A stretch of DNA of 64,000 nucleotides from Ktedonospora formicarum (GCF_016587355.1 NZ_BNJF01000002.1:1116001-1180000), one strand, 5' to 3'; positions 26,221 to 35,446 are shown, counted from the stretch's first letter. Program-made: numbers and translations. The notes: generated from the sequence alone by a model not told the origin.

Positions 26221-27012
26221 ATGCTCAGTCTAAGCGATCCCATAGTTGCGACCTGCTTCGAGGCTGCCGGGGCAAACTACTGGCGTTGCAAACAAACGGG
26301 CTGTTATATTGGTGGAAGCATACTCAATTTCTACTGTCAATTTGGTGGGCTGGGGATGAGTGGTCTGACACATTTGGGCCTACCGATAACTAATGTGTAT
26401 ACCCCTCGCACTGGTTACCCAGGCTCATATCAATGGTTTCAACGTGGAATCTTAGCCTATGATCCCTTGCGCCAGTTTGATCAACCACCGGGTAGCGGCG
26501 ATGTCTACTTTATGCGCCTTCCTAATCCTCCTCGGCAGAGTTCGGGGCCTATCCCTATGCCACCCCAGGCACCTGCTCCTCCTAATCCTCCACAAGTGCC
26601 TACCCCTGCACCACCGCAACCGACACCCACTCCTCCACAGGGGCCAACCTCTGGAACGGGAAATCATTTCTACGCGGGGCAGTGTACCTTCTGGGCAGCG
26701 GAACGCTTCCATCAGCTCTTTGGAGTCTGGGTACCCTGGTTGGGGAATGCCTGGGAGTGGGCCGGTCAGGCTCAGAGTGCTGGATGGGTCGTCTCGCCCA
26801 CCCCTACGGCTGGCTCTATCATGGTGCTTCAACCAAATGTACAGGGGGCTGGGAGCCTGGGACACGTGGCGATTGTCGAGACTATCGTCTCCTCAATGGT
26901 TGTCTCTACAAGCAATTATAGCTGGTATGCGAATGGTGGTGGTTGGGGCGTCCTCTCCTACTGGAACTTTCAGTATCCTGCGAATGGTATGGTCTTTCTC
27001 TCGTTAAGTTGA
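26221..27012 (+). CDS. CHAP-domain peptidoglycan hydrolase/amidase with LGFP-like N-terminal region
   Basis: 263 residues. About 1-100 resembles the LGFP-type repeats seen in Chloroflexota wall proteins (GGLGMSGLTHLGLPITNVY, YQWFQRGILAYDP). A Pro-rich linker follows (about 115-155). The C-terminal CHAP domain has the catalytic Cys in YAGQCTFWAAERF and the His in LGHVAIVETI, then Asn/Ser-rich strands. CHAP enzymes cut peptidoglycan amide bonds. No signal peptide is visible, and no in-frame start exists before the upstream TAG. GGGAGG precedes ATG. It may act during spore or hyphal development or leave by another route. Confidence 0.85.
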   Translation: MLSLSDPIVATCFEAAGANYWRCKQTGCYIGGSILNFYCQFGGLGMSGLTHLGLPITNVYTPRTGYPGSYQWFQRGILAYDPLRQFDQPPGSGDVYFMRLPNPPRQSSGPIPMPPQAPAPPNPPQVPTPAPPQPTPTPPQGPTSGTGNHFYAGQCTFWAAERFHQLFGVWVPWLGNAWEWAGQAQSAGWVVSPTPTAGSIMVLQPNVQGAGSLGHVAIVETIVSSMVVSTSNYSWYANGGGWGVLSYWNFQYPANGMVFLSLS

Positions 27013-27083
27013 CAGGGCCGGTACAGGAGAGGCTCTCATAAGCGATTGGGGGGGCTCTCCTGTGTCATGATTTCAGATAAGCG

Positions 27084-27818
27084 CTAAGTCTGGTAAGACG
27101 TGATGGATTCGGTAGCGTATGGCTTGCCGCTATCGTGAATGATGCGGATATATTCATCGACATCAAAGGGAACGTGGCGGAAGGTGACTCCGAAGCGTTC
27201 ACCCTGGCTCTCTAATGTGGCGTAATCGGACCAGGGATCGGCGTGGAAGCGCTCTTGAGTCTGACGCCAGTTATAGGCAAAGCCTACGCTACCAGGATTA
27301 AAATACCAGATCGCTCCCAGGCGGCGTATCTGCTGGGTATGGGTGTGTCCCCCTGTATATAACGTAGCGTTAAAACCATTGAGAAGCTGTTCGACGGTAT
27401 CTTCTGGCGTATTGGGTAAAATGATGTCATCGAACGAGTGGGGTGAACCATGAAAGCAGAGCAACTTCTTTCCAGCCTCCAATGGCATTTCTATGGTTGG
27501 TTGAAAGCTCTGAATAAAGACTCTATCCTCAGTGGAGAGTTGAGCAAGTTGCCATTCGCGAACCGCAAGTTGTTGAGGGCTGACCTGCTCGTTCTGTGAG
27601 GTTTCCAGCCCTGCGAGTAACCAGGCATCGGCGTTGCCCATGACTATCGGGCAGGCGAGTTCGCGTAAGCGCGCAACCGTTTGCGTGGGCTGTGCTCCTC
27701 CCTGAATGGCGTCTCCCAGGCATACGACTTGTTCGATACCTTGCTCGCGAATATCAGCGAGCACCTGATCAAGGGCAAAGCAATTACCGTGGATATCCGA
27801 GATGACTGCTATCTTCAT
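27084..27818 (-). CDS. Metallophosphoesterase (YfcE/MPP-like)
   Basis: 244 residues with the calcineurin-like metal-binding motifs in order: SDIHGN, GDAIQGG, GNADAW, CFHGSPH and GGHTHT, then NPGSVG. A two-metal phosphodiesterase or phosphatase in the cytosol, substrate unknown. The GDA in place of GDxVxxG is mild divergence. Monocistronic. Confidence 0.9.
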   Translation of the reverse strand: MKIAVISDIHGNCFALDQVLADIREQGIEQVVCLGDAIQGGAQPTQTVARLRELACPIVMGNADAWLLAGLETSQNEQVSPQQLAVREWQLAQLSTEDRVFIQSFQPTIEMPLEAGKKLLCFHGSPHSFDDIILPNTPEDTVEQLLNGFNATLYTGGHTHTQQIRRLGAIWYFNPGSVGFAYNWRQTQERFHADPWSDYATLESQGERFGVTFRHVPFDVDEYIRIIHDSGKPYATESITSYQT

Positions 27819-27894
27819 GTACTACATACCTTCCTGGCAAGAGAAAACATATTGTATTCCAATTGTACTGGATGGATCGGAAGGGTACGTAAGT

Positions 27895-28812
27895 TTAAAG
27901 CTTGTCTCCTACATAATAGTGATTATTCCAGCGAGGGTCGCTGAGGTCGCTCTGACGCTGGTAGCGAATATCGGTTGAGAGACGCATACGACCCAGAGGA
28001 TCACGATTCTCTGTTGAGCCGTGGATCATATAGGGGCTATGCACAACCATATCGCCAGCCTCATAGTCGGCCAGGAGCCAGCGCCCCCCAATCTTTGTGG
28101 CGAGAGCCGCCAGATCTTTGCCTACCCAGCCCCCTTCGGTCATGTTTTTGTTATAGGCGCTGATACGCTCTTCATAGGAGAGACTAGCATTGAGTTTGGA
28201 AAACTCGGCCTCCATTTGCCTGCCAAGCGTATCGGAGTGCTCCAGGTAGACCAGCCCACCCATTTCTACAGGAATATCGCCAAGAGGAATCCAACTGCTA
28301 TAGACATGATCTGTGCCTGCTCGCAGATAGATCAGATCGTAATGACCGGGTGTGCAATGGATGTCGCCGGGACGGGTATAGCGTATGATTTTGCGTTTAA
28401 GCAGTTGGATGTCGCCTCCGAGAAAGGATTCATAGAAGCGAACAATCTGGGGAGAATAGCAAAATGCCTCGTACTCGGGCCAACGAACGGCCTCCATCCA
28501 GATGCGATGTACCTGTTCTCGATCTACCTCTTGTCCCGAGTCAAGGCCCTCAACTGGATCGCTTTCTTCTGCTAGTAGGCCAGTCGAGCGGAAGGCCTCG
28601 AAGAAGCGGCTCCGAAAGGCCATCACGGCTTCACGATCAAGAATACCTTTGAGCCAGAGATAACCATGCTCTTGATAGCGCTTATGGAGTTGCGCCAGAG
28701 GTGCCGCTGGTTTGGTTGGCTCTAGCCAGCCTGTATCTTGCTGTGTGGCGGCTATGGGGTAGCCATTGCTTATCAATGGGAAATCAAGTGTGCGCGCGTT
28801 CTTGATCATCAT
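27895..28812 (-). CDS. Phytanoyl-CoA dioxygenase (PhyH) family Fe(II)/2-oxoglutarate oxygenase
   Basis: 305 residues. The iron-binding HxD is in PGHYD, the distal His in MIHGSTEN and the 2-oxoglutarate Arg in MRLSTDIRY. YQEHGYLWLKGILDREAV is the usual PhyH entry motif. It hydroxylates a small molecule; PhyH relatives act in natural-product and lipid pathways, but no such cluster surrounds it. AAGGAG lies seven bases before the first of two adjacent ATG codons. Confidence 0.88.
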   Translation of the reverse strand: MMIKNARTLDFPLISNGYPIAATQQDTGWLEPTKPAAPLAQLHKRYQEHGYLWLKGILDREAVMAFRSRFFEAFRSTGLLAEESDPVEGLDSGQEVDREQVHRIWMEAVRWPEYEAFCYSPQIVRFYESFLGGDIQLLKRKIIRYTRPGDIHCTPGHYDLIYLRAGTDHVYSSWIPLGDIPVEMGGLVYLEHSDTLGRQMEAEFSKLNASLSYEERISAYNKNMTEGGWVGKDLAALATKIGGRWLLADYEAGDMVVHSPYMIHGSTENRDPLGRMRLSTDIRYQRQSDLSDPRWNNHYYVGDKL

Positions 28813-29136
28813 GAAAGCTCCTTTTGTGCTATCGTCGCCTGGGCATCTTCTCTGAAGCCCGCTTCCGCCTTCTCACCCTACTTGATAACCATTCTTCTTT
28901 ATATTGAGGCTTTGTGCATTCTCATAATATTTGGGGGAATACGTTTACTAAAAAGTGTACCAGAAAGGCGAGCTCAATGCCAGGGAAAATGAGCACCTTC
29001 GCCGTATTTGAGTGGAGAGGGGTGTCTTCTATGTACTGGAACTGGCTACCGCGTTGGATGAGATAGGTCATACGAAGATGAGGAGAATGCAGTGGCTAGT
29101 TCTTCTGCATTTTCCTCATCTTCATAGCATGAGATT
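28813..29136. terminator. Intergenic region with a long hairpin (29075-29124) behind the amidase
   Basis: 324 bp without a gene. At 29075-29124 an 18-of-19-bp stem with a 12-nt loop begins 13 bases after the amidase stop and likely terminates it. I see nothing else. Confidence 0.65.
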
Positions 29137-30738
29137 TTAGATTTCAGGGAATGGAAAGGTGCCAGTTTGCTCTTCCAGGGCGGCCATAAGCGCCAGGACG
29201 ATATCCTCCCGCCAGGGATGGGCCACCAGTTGGACGCCTACCGGCAGGCCAGCACTACCCATCTCGACGGTACGAGCGGCACGTTCAACACTATCCTTAC
29301 CAGTATTTCTCTCGCTCTCCTCTCCTGGTTGTACGCGAGTGATGGGGGCTACCCCAGAAGGCAAACCAAGCAAGTTATAGAGAATCGCGTAACTTCCAGC
29401 ATTTGTCACGTTTAGGGTGCCGCTGGTTCCATGAGTCAGCGCGGGAAGAGCGTGTGGTGGGCAGAGAATTGCGTCAAAGCCCTGTGCATCGAGTGAAGCC
29501 AGGAAGCGCTGGCGGTATTGGTTACGCTCTTCCACCAGTTTCCAGTACTGATTGACCGATAATGCCCCCCGAATGTACTGCAACGAAGACGCCATGTGAA
29601 CCTGACCGTTGCTCCTGAGGAGCGCTACCAGTGGGGCGCGTATGGCCTTTGGCAGACTGCTCACACGCATATTGAAGCTGATACGACGATCACGCGGATC
29701 GTTTCCGAGGTTATTTTTATAGGTTGCAAACCCATCCGCACCAACTAACCCGACATAGATGCGAATAGCTTCCGCTACATCAGGTGGGCTCCAGGGTTCA
29801 ATGATAGCTCCGCGAGCGCGCAAACTTTGTGCTGCCTCCTCTGTAGCGCGGCGCACTGCTGGAGATACCGAGAAGATACCATTATCGGTATACATGCCAA
29901 TTCTTAGCCCAGAAAGTGAGACAGCGGTAGGATCAGACCAGGGAACAGGAGGAATCGTAGGATCGATATTATTCAATCCTGGGGCCGCTAGAATGTTCAT
30001 TGCCAGGCGCAGATCCTCAACGCTTCGAGCAATAGGAGCGGGTTGAGCGATAATACCTTCTTGCCCAGAGACATAGGCATGGTGAGCGGTATCGAAATGT
30101 GGCAAGCGCCGAGCTGTGGGAAGTAAGCTATACAGGCCGCTGAAGTGCGCAGGTACGCGAATACTGCCACCAAAATCCCCTCCCAAACCAAGGGGAGAGC
30201 CACCGGCTGCTATTATAGCGGCCTCTCCACCGCTGCTTCCACCGGGAGTTCGGGCCAGATTCCAGGGATTATTTGTTCTCCCATAGACAGGGTTATCGGA
30301 TTCATGGTACATCAGCAGTTGTGAGACATTTGTCTTTCCAAGTGGGATAGCTCCGGCCTGTCGAAGCCGTGTCACTAGGGGACCCTCTTGCTGCATTAGC
30401 CGCGTTTTCTGGCTTATGATACCAACGGTGGTTGCGGTTCCCGTCACCATGAATTGCTCCTTGAGAGTGATGGGGATGCCATGGAGTGGACCAAGAAGTG
30501 TGCCTTTCTCGCGCAGGCTATCGGCCTCGCGAGCCTGAGTGCGAGCCTGCTCAAAGAGTGGGACCACGACAGCATTCAGGCGAGGATTGACCGCTTCGAT
30601 TTGGCGAATGTGTGCTTCAACAACTTCCTGCGAGGAAAGTGAACCCTCAGCAATATGGCGAGCCAGCTCCGAGGCGCTTAGACGAGTGAGAGGTGTAGTG
30701 CCATCCTTTTGCCCATGCTTCTTCTCTATCATAACCAA
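29137..30738 (-). CDS. Amidase-signature family amidase
   Basis: 533 residues. The Ser-Ser-Lys triad can be placed: Lys in PITLKEQF, cis-Ser in GGSSGGEAA and the nucleophile Ser in GGDFGGSIRVPA. The C-terminal half is somewhat longer than the family norm because of a polar insert (PGEESERNTGKDSVERAA). It hydrolyses amides to acids and ammonia; GatA is less likely since GatB and GatC are not nearby. TTG 30738 has AAAGG at six bases; ATG 30732 is the alternative. Confidence 0.9.
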   Translation of the reverse strand: MVMIEKKHGQKDGTTPLTRLSASELARHIAEGSLSSQEVVEAHIRQIEAVNPRLNAVVVPLFEQARTQAREADSLREKGTLLGPLHGIPITLKEQFMVTGTATTVGIISQKTRLMQQEGPLVTRLRQAGAIPLGKTNVSQLLMYHESDNPVYGRTNNPWNLARTPGGSSGGEAAIIAAGGSPLGLGGDFGGSIRVPAHFSGLYSLLPTARRLPHFDTAHHAYVSGQEGIIAQPAPIARSVEDLRLAMNILAAPGLNNIDPTIPPVPWSDPTAVSLSGLRIGMYTDNGIFSVSPAVRRATEEAAQSLRARGAIIEPWSPPDVAEAIRIYVGLVGADGFATYKNNLGNDPRDRRISFNMRVSSLPKAIRAPLVALLRSNGQVHMASSLQYIRGALSVNQYWKLVEERNQYRQRFLASLDAQGFDAILCPPHALPALTHGTSGTLNVTNAGSYAILYNLLGLPSGVAPITRVQPGEESERNTGKDSVERAARTVEMGSAGLPVGVQLVAHPWREDIVLALMAALEEQTGTFPFPEI

Positions 30739-30809
30739 TCATTGCCTTTCATTTATTCGTTTAACTAGCAGGTCACGTGGCAGGGGAGACCTTTTTGTAA
30801 ACCCGATCT

Positions 30810-31214
30810 CTATTCCCAGGTGATTTTCTTAATGATGGCCTGACCATCCTGGAAGGCTTGTCCTTCGATACCCATGCTCCAGGAAACCTTAGGCGTGATT
30901 ACAATGTAGGTGCCGGGACCGCGAAAACCTTCCTCAAGATCCATTATTTCGGCCTCGCCGTGAAGCTTAATCGAGCGTGGCTCAAATGGTTCGAGTGAGC
31001 GCAGATCATCAATCAGTAAGGACACCTTGCTATGTCCGGCTGCAATATTCTTGTACTTGCGAGTGCTCTTGAGGAAGTATCCCCCAATATAGAAGCGTCC
31101 ATTCTCGAAGGCAAAGCCGACAGCGTCTGCGTCGGGTTGACCATTGACTGCTACAGTGGCTAGTCTTGCGAGTGGTTGTGTGCGCAGGAACGATACCTCT
31201 TGTTCTGAAAACAT
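30810..31214 (-). CDS. PPOX-class flavin/F420-dependent oxidoreductase
   Basis: A 134-residue split-barrel protein (LRTQPLARLATVAVNGQPDADAVGFAFENGRFYIG; KYKNIAAGHSKVSLLIDD). The fold binds FMN or F420 and transfers hydride to a small substrate. It follows the DUF2269 gene by 70 bp on the same strand and is probably in one transcript controlled by the TetR regulator. Confidence 0.85.
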   Translation of the reverse strand: MFSEQEVSFLRTQPLARLATVAVNGQPDADAVGFAFENGRFYIGGYFLKSTRKYKNIAAGHSKVSLLIDDLRSLEPFEPRSIKLHGEAEIMDLEEGFRGPGTYIVITPKVSWSMGIEGQAFQDGQAIIKKITWE

Positions 31215-31284
31215 GTCTTTCCCCTTTTTTTCTTGTAAATTTATGTCAATACTTTTTTATAAAAGTGTTGTTGCTATGCTCAAG

Positions 31285-31824
31285 CTATCCTTTACGCGAG
31301 ATGGCGAAGATGATGAGGCTTGCAATGAGGACCAGAGCCAGGACAATTCCCGAACCAAGCCAATCCAGTTTTAGAACCATCATGCCAACCGCCCCCAACG
31401 CGATTAGTCCTGGGATGGGTACATAAGCTCGTAGCACAGGATTAGCGATAGCCTTTCGTAGAGACGCTGGAATCTCACCTTCGGGCGCGGTCTTCGCTTC
31501 GGCATGGATTGCTTTCAGTCGAGGTCCGTTAATAACGGGACTCAGGATACCAACAAGAACGAGCAGTCCTAGCGAAAGCTCAATCCAGGCATGCTCCCAT
31601 CCCCAGACCGAGAATGTCAGCACAAGGCCGCTAATGAGAATGAGCGCGGCAGAGATCGGTAAAAGAAGATCAATCACTCGTCCAAGTGTCAGCCATTCGT
31701 GGACCTGGGCAGTCAATTTCGCCGCCCTCAGGCGAGATAAGATGATCATCTCCAGGCTGATAGCGATAAACAGGCCGATAACGCCCATGATGTGCATTAA
31801 CAGTGTGTAAGGATAAAGTGTCAT
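31285..31824 (-). CDS. DUF2269-type integral membrane protein
   Basis: 179 residues with four membrane helices (TLLMHIMGVIGLFIAISLEMIIL first). A conserved-looking His in LMHIMGV and the loop INGPRLKAIHAE fit the DUF2269 group. Function unknown. A TetR-type operator lies 50 bp before the start, identical in its arms to that of the tetR gene. Confidence 0.75.
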   Translation of the reverse strand: MTLYPYTLLMHIMGVIGLFIAISLEMIILSRLRAAKLTAQVHEWLTLGRVIDLLLPISAALILISGLVLTFSVWGWEHAWIELSLGLLVLVGILSPVINGPRLKAIHAEAKTAPEGEIPASLRKAIANPVLRAYVPIPGLIALGAVGMMVLKLDWLGSGIVLALVLIASLIIFAISRKG

Positions 31825-31873
31825 AATATCCGTCTCCTCAATCAGTAACTATGTTTGACCTTTGTTTAATTTT

Positions 31874-31886
31874 TTACCTTAGGTAA
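31874..31886. promoter_or_regulatory. TetR operator in front of the DUF2269 gene
   Basis: TTACCTTAGGTAA, a perfect 13-bp dyad followed by GTAAAGG. The same sequence with one centre change (TTACCTTTGGTAA) lies at 32609-32621. Confidence 0.7.
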
Positions 31887-31931
31887 GTAAAGGCCAAAAT
31901 TTAATTAGGCTTGTAATATTCATGAAAATTT

Positions 31932-32579
31932 TCAAGATGCTGTGTTTGGGAAAAGGGATGCTGGACGTGTAGTGTCTGCTTTATGTTTCCAGGCTAGCAG
32001 CAGATCTTGGAGGGCCTGTTCGAATAATTGCATTGCTTGCTCCTGGCTGCCAATACGCCCAGCGAGTGTGAGGGTTACCAAACCGTGTCCTGTTCCCCAA
32101 AGGATATTTACCTGATCGGCAAGGTGCTCTGTTGGCCAGCCGTGAGTATCAAGCAAATCTTTAACGGTGAGGGCTACGATATTCTCAATCTGAAGGCCTT
32201 CTTTCTGAGGCTCTGAGATACTGAAAGTAACACCATCCAGGCCATACATCAGGCGGTAGAGCTCAGGGTAGCGCCAGGCGAATCCAAGATAACCGCGCGC
32301 GACAAGCAGTAGCGCTTCCTCTGGATCATGAGCTTGTTCACGAGCCAGCTTCAAATCGGCTTCCATCAGGCGGAAGCCCTCATGTACAATCTCCAAAAAG
32401 AGCATGTCTTTATTCTCAAAGTGTGCGTAAATAGCGGGATGGCTGTACTCGATGCGGTCTGCGATCTTGCGCATCGTTACATTGGTCCACCCTTCCGCGA
32501 GAGCGATATCGCGGGCAGCATTCATGATGCTTTGCTTAAGTTCCTGCTGCTCTCTTGTGCGCCTTTCTTTCCTTCCCAT
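31932..32579 (-). CDS. TetR-family transcriptional repressor
   Basis: 215 residues. N-terminal helix-turn-helix (IMNAARDIALAEGWTNVTMRKIADRIEYSHPAIYAHFENKDML) and a C-terminal ligand domain with the WHG-type pattern (ILWGTGHGLVTLTLAG). The dyads at 31874, 32590 and 32609 are its likely sites, so it controls itself and the DUF2269-PPOX pair. The ligand is unknown. Confidence 0.92.
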   Translation of the reverse strand: MGRKERRTREQQELKQSIMNAARDIALAEGWTNVTMRKIADRIEYSHPAIYAHFENKDMLFLEIVHEGFRLMEADLKLAREQAHDPEEALLLVARGYLGFAWRYPELYRLMYGLDGVTFSISEPQKEGLQIENIVALTVKDLLDTHGWPTEHLADQVNILWGTGHGLVTLTLAGRIGSQEQAMQLFEQALQDLLLAWKHKADTTRPASLFPNTAS

Positions 32580-32589
32580 TCGCTCACCT

Positions 32590-32621
32590 TTACCTTAGTT
32601 AATTTTATTTACCTTTGGTAA
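32590..32621. promoter_or_regulatory. Double TetR operator in front of the tetR gene
   Basis: TTACCTTAGTTAA (32590-32602, one arm imperfect) and TTACCTTTGGTAA (32609-32621), starts 19 bp apart, close to two helical turns. They lie 11-42 bp upstream of the tetR start codon. Confidence 0.65.
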
Positions 32622-32833
32622 GTAGAAATATACCAGCATTTTAGAGCCATGTCAAGCCTTTTTTGGAAAAGATTTTGATAACCTTAAATTCATGGCTAAT
32701 TGCTAGGGGCATAGGAAGCGAAATTAATGAGAAAATGTGATAGGCTTGAGAAATGATATACTTTCCTGGGGTGGTGAGCAGGTTAAAGATATGGCGATCT
32801 CAATATTTTCTGGCTCAGAGGAAGGGCATGCTT

Positions 32834-33820
32834 ATGATGAAGTTGAGCACGATGCTTAAGGTGGATAGCACTCTAGATAGCCAGTGGCGGAGCCATATAG
32901 CAGAGCGCATTCTAGAGCGATGGGAGCATGACCAGGGGACTGCTCGTTTTTTCAGATCGAGTGCAAATTTTGTGTATACCTTTCTCAAAGGTGGCGAGCG
33001 CTATTTTCTACGCTTTGTCGATACCAGCGAACGGACTGTGTCGACTATTGAGGTTGAGATGGCTCTTCTCAATTGGCTTGCCAACAAAGGTATGATCGTA
33101 ACGACTCCTATCATGTCTATGCATGGGCGTTGGGTTGAAATGGTCGAGACTGGCAGGGGCACATTTCATGCGGTCGTGTTTACGAAACTGGAAGGTGAGC
33201 AGCTAAACTTAGAAGAGTTGAGCATTGCTCAATTTGAGGCATGGGGAGCGGCACTAGGAAAACTGCATGCAACGATGGGCCAATATCGAGAGCCGAATTT
33301 ATCCAAGCGTCCTACATGGAGAGACCAACTGGATGTGGCCCAAAGCTATGTCTCTAGTGATGAGCCTAAGATACAGGCTGAACTTGATTCTATCACCTCA
33401 TTATTGTCTGCTTTTCCGGTGACAGAAATGAATTATGGCCTCATTCACGGCGATTTTGAGCTTGATAACCTCTTTTGGCAGAACAACACCATCGCCATGT
33501 TGGACTTTGATGATTGCTTTTATTGCTGGCATGTTGCGGATATCGCCCTGGCTCTCAGAGATCTCTTTGAGGCTGGTGTCGATCTCAACAACCCCTCGTT
33601 CCGTGTTTTTATCCGTGGATATTCAGCACATCATGTATTGGCTGAAGAGTTGCATACTCACCTGCCAACGTTCATGAGATTCTCGAATCTTATGATGTAC
33701 GCAAAGCTGGTCCGGGCAATGGACCTTGTGGAAGGTCACGACTATCCCGAATGGTGTACTTCGCTTCGGCAAAAGCTGGCACAACGGATGCAGACCTACA
33801 AAACATCTCTTCTTAAATGA
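32834..33820 (+). CDS. Aminoglycoside-phosphotransferase-like kinase (APH/CotH-type fold)
   Basis: 328 residues of the APH fold: ATP Lys region (ERYFLRFVD), catalytic loop LIHGDFELDNLFW (HGDxxxxN) and metal Asp in AMLDFDD. Such kinases phosphorylate small molecules (antibiotics, choline, homoserine). No resistance context is present, so the substrate is open. ATG 32834 lies about nine bases after GGAAGGG; upstream in-frame ATGs are less well placed. Confidence 0.85.
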   Translation: MMKLSTMLKVDSTLDSQWRSHIAERILERWEHDQGTARFFRSSANFVYTFLKGGERYFLRFVDTSERTVSTIEVEMALLNWLANKGMIVTTPIMSMHGRWVEMVETGRGTFHAVVFTKLEGEQLNLEELSIAQFEAWGAALGKLHATMGQYREPNLSKRPTWRDQLDVAQSYVSSDEPKIQAELDSITSLLSAFPVTEMNYGLIHGDFELDNLFWQNNTIAMLDFDDCFYCWHVADIALALRDLFEAGVDLNNPSFRVFIRGYSAHHVLAEELHTHLPTFMRFSNLMMYAKLVRAMDLVEGHDYPEWCTSLRQKLAQRMQTYKTSLLK

Positions 33821-34043
33821 GAAAGAATGTTGAGGAGGAGTGTAACAAGGGATTTTGTGAAACATATCTTTTGCCTTTCAATAGAGCATATCGATACTAA
33901 AGCGGCATGCCTGGTCCACAAATGTAACCCTGACCAGCGTTTTATACCACATCGAATACTCATAGAACACTTATTATTTAATCTTTGAGGTGGTATGAAT
34001 GCTGAGGTTCGAGAGGGTATATCTCATGTTGGGTAGGAATAAC

Positions 34044-34099
34044 GCTACAAGAGCAATGGGCGTGTTCGCCAAGCTGAACACGCCCATTGCTCTTGTAGC
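34044..34099. terminator. Bidirectional terminator hairpin between APH-like and SDR genes
   Basis: Perfect 24-bp stem (34044-34067/34076-34099) with an 8-nt loop, 8 bases beyond the SDR stop. Confidence 0.8.
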
Positions 34100-34106
34100 A
34101 TTGATC

Positions 34107-34919
34107 TTAGACGATGAAGTTGCCACCATCAACAGTGAGATAGGACCCTGTGACAAAAGAGGCCTGATTTGATGCCAGATACGTAATAGCAGAGGCCATA
34201 TCTTCTGGGCGACCATTTCTACGCAAAGGAGTCATGCTTGCCATCTGATCTTTAAACGCCTGGGGCGCTCCAGCATTGAGATCAGTCAGAATCATTCCAC
34301 CACCAACCGTATTGACTCTGATGCCGTGTGGCCCTAACTCCTCCGCCATACTCTTTATCATTGCCTCTACGCTAGCCTTGGCTATAGAGACTGAGATGGC
34401 TATTCCCCCAGCGTCAGGTCTGCGGGCATGTGTGGCGCTGACGAAAATGATACTTCCTCTTTGTTGTTTGATCATGTGTGGAAGAACGGCTTGACTGGGA
34501 TAGTAAGCAGCTTGCAATTGACCTCGAACAAATGTATCTAGAACATCCCAGCGACTTCCTGTGAAGGGAGCAAGAATCGCCTGCAGCTGTTCATGGGCAG
34601 GTATCTCAGAAGAAGAGTTGCTTGAAGCTGGGGCATTCAAAACCAGAGTATCGATTGGCCCGAGGGTTTCATGGATGCGTGCGACCATGCGCTCAACCTC
34701 ATCCTGCTTTGCTACATCCGCCTGAAAGGCAAGTGCCTTGCCTCCCGCTTTCTCAATTGTTTCAACCACCTTCTGAGCAGCCGTGGCATTGCGGTAATAG
34801 TTGACTGCGACGGTTGCTCCTTGTTCTCCAAGTTGAATGGCAGTTGCGGCACCAATACCACGGCTGCTGCCTGTTACCAGAGCGATACGACCTTGCATCG
34901 AAGTTGTTCTCATACTCAT
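34107..34919 (-). CDS. Short-chain dehydrogenase/reductase-like protein lacking the catalytic Tyr
   Basis: 270 residues. The Rossmann nucleotide motif TGSSRGIGAA and C-terminal YLTVDGGNFIV are standard. The NNAG motif is altered to LNAPAS, and in the active-site helix the usual YxxxK reads VSIAK, so Val replaces the catalytic Tyr while Lys remains. Ser in FVSATHA is present. It may be a non-catalytic or altered SDR. Start 34919 has AAAGGA nine bases upstream. The MarR regulator is encoded 66 bp upstream on the same strand, with a 30-bp palindrome between them. Confidence 0.8.
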   Translation of the reverse strand: MSMRTTSMQGRIALVTGSSRGIGAATAIQLGEQGATVAVNYYRNATAAQKVVETIEKAGGKALAFQADVAKQDEVERMVARIHETLGPIDTLVLNAPASSNSSSEIPAHEQLQAILAPFTGSRWDVLDTFVRGQLQAAYYPSQAVLPHMIKQQRGSIIFVSATHARRPDAGGIAISVSIAKASVEAMIKSMAEELGPHGIRVNTVGGGMILTDLNAGAPQAFKDQMASMTPLRRNGRPEDMASAITYLASNQASFVTGSYLTVDGGNFIV

Positions 34920-34940
34920 GTGTTCATATCCTTTCGCCAT

Positions 34941-34970
34941 CTCTTTTAAATAGCCGGCTATTTAAAAGAG
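34941..34970. promoter_or_regulatory. 30-bp perfect palindrome, probable MarR operator
   Basis: Perfect dyad with core TAGCCGGCTA, in the gap between the MarR and SDR genes. The core AGCCGGC recurs at 35447-35459 in the marR promoter. Confidence 0.7.
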
Positions 34971-34985
34971 TAAAAAAAGAGGAAA

Positions 34986-35417
34986 TTACTCCTCTAAAGA
35001 AAGGTTCGCTAGAGCCTGTTGAAGCAGGCGACGTAACAAAGCTTGCTCAAGCTCTGTCATATGCTTACAGGTGCGGGCTTCAAGATCCTTCCATAATTTC
35101 ATGGCTGGCTCATAGAGCGCGCGCCCTTGTTCTGTAAGGTAGACACGCGAGATACGAGTGTCCTGCTCATCGAGTCGACGCTTTACCAGACCAACACGTT
35201 CCATTCGTTGTACTGATTTTGTAATTGTTGGAAGCTCTAGCTTGAGGCGTGAAGCAAGTTGAGATTGAGATAAGCCATCATCTTCCCAAAGTAGAAAAAG
35301 CAGAAATTCCTGGGATGCATGCAAGCCAAGCTGCTTTAGTGCTTCATCGGCCTGGCGGCGATGCTCCTTTATTACCTGAATAAGAGCATAGCTTATATCT
35401 TCTTCAAATGATTGCAT
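34986..35417 (-). CDS. MarR-family transcriptional regulator
   Basis: 143 residues. Winged helix with LSQSQLASRLKLELPTITKSVQRMERVGLVKRR and the wing DEQDTRISRVYLTEQG. Acts as a dimer and usually responds to phenolic or oxidising compounds. The 30-bp palindrome behind it and a similar site overlapping its own -10 box point to autoregulation and control of the SDR gene. Confidence 0.92.
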   Translation of the reverse strand: MQSFEEDISYALIQVIKEHRRQADEALKQLGLHASQEFLLFLLWEDDGLSQSQLASRLKLELPTITKSVQRMERVGLVKRRLDEQDTRISRVYLTEQGRALYEPAMKLWKDLEARTCKHMTELEQALLRRLLQQALANLSLEE

Positions 35418-35446
35418 AGTTCCTCATCAACTTTGCCAACTTTTAC

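Noticed and set aside
28021..28575. A 184-codon plus-strand frame
   Set aside because: Antisense to the PhyH gene with its motifs on the other strand; no ribosome site.
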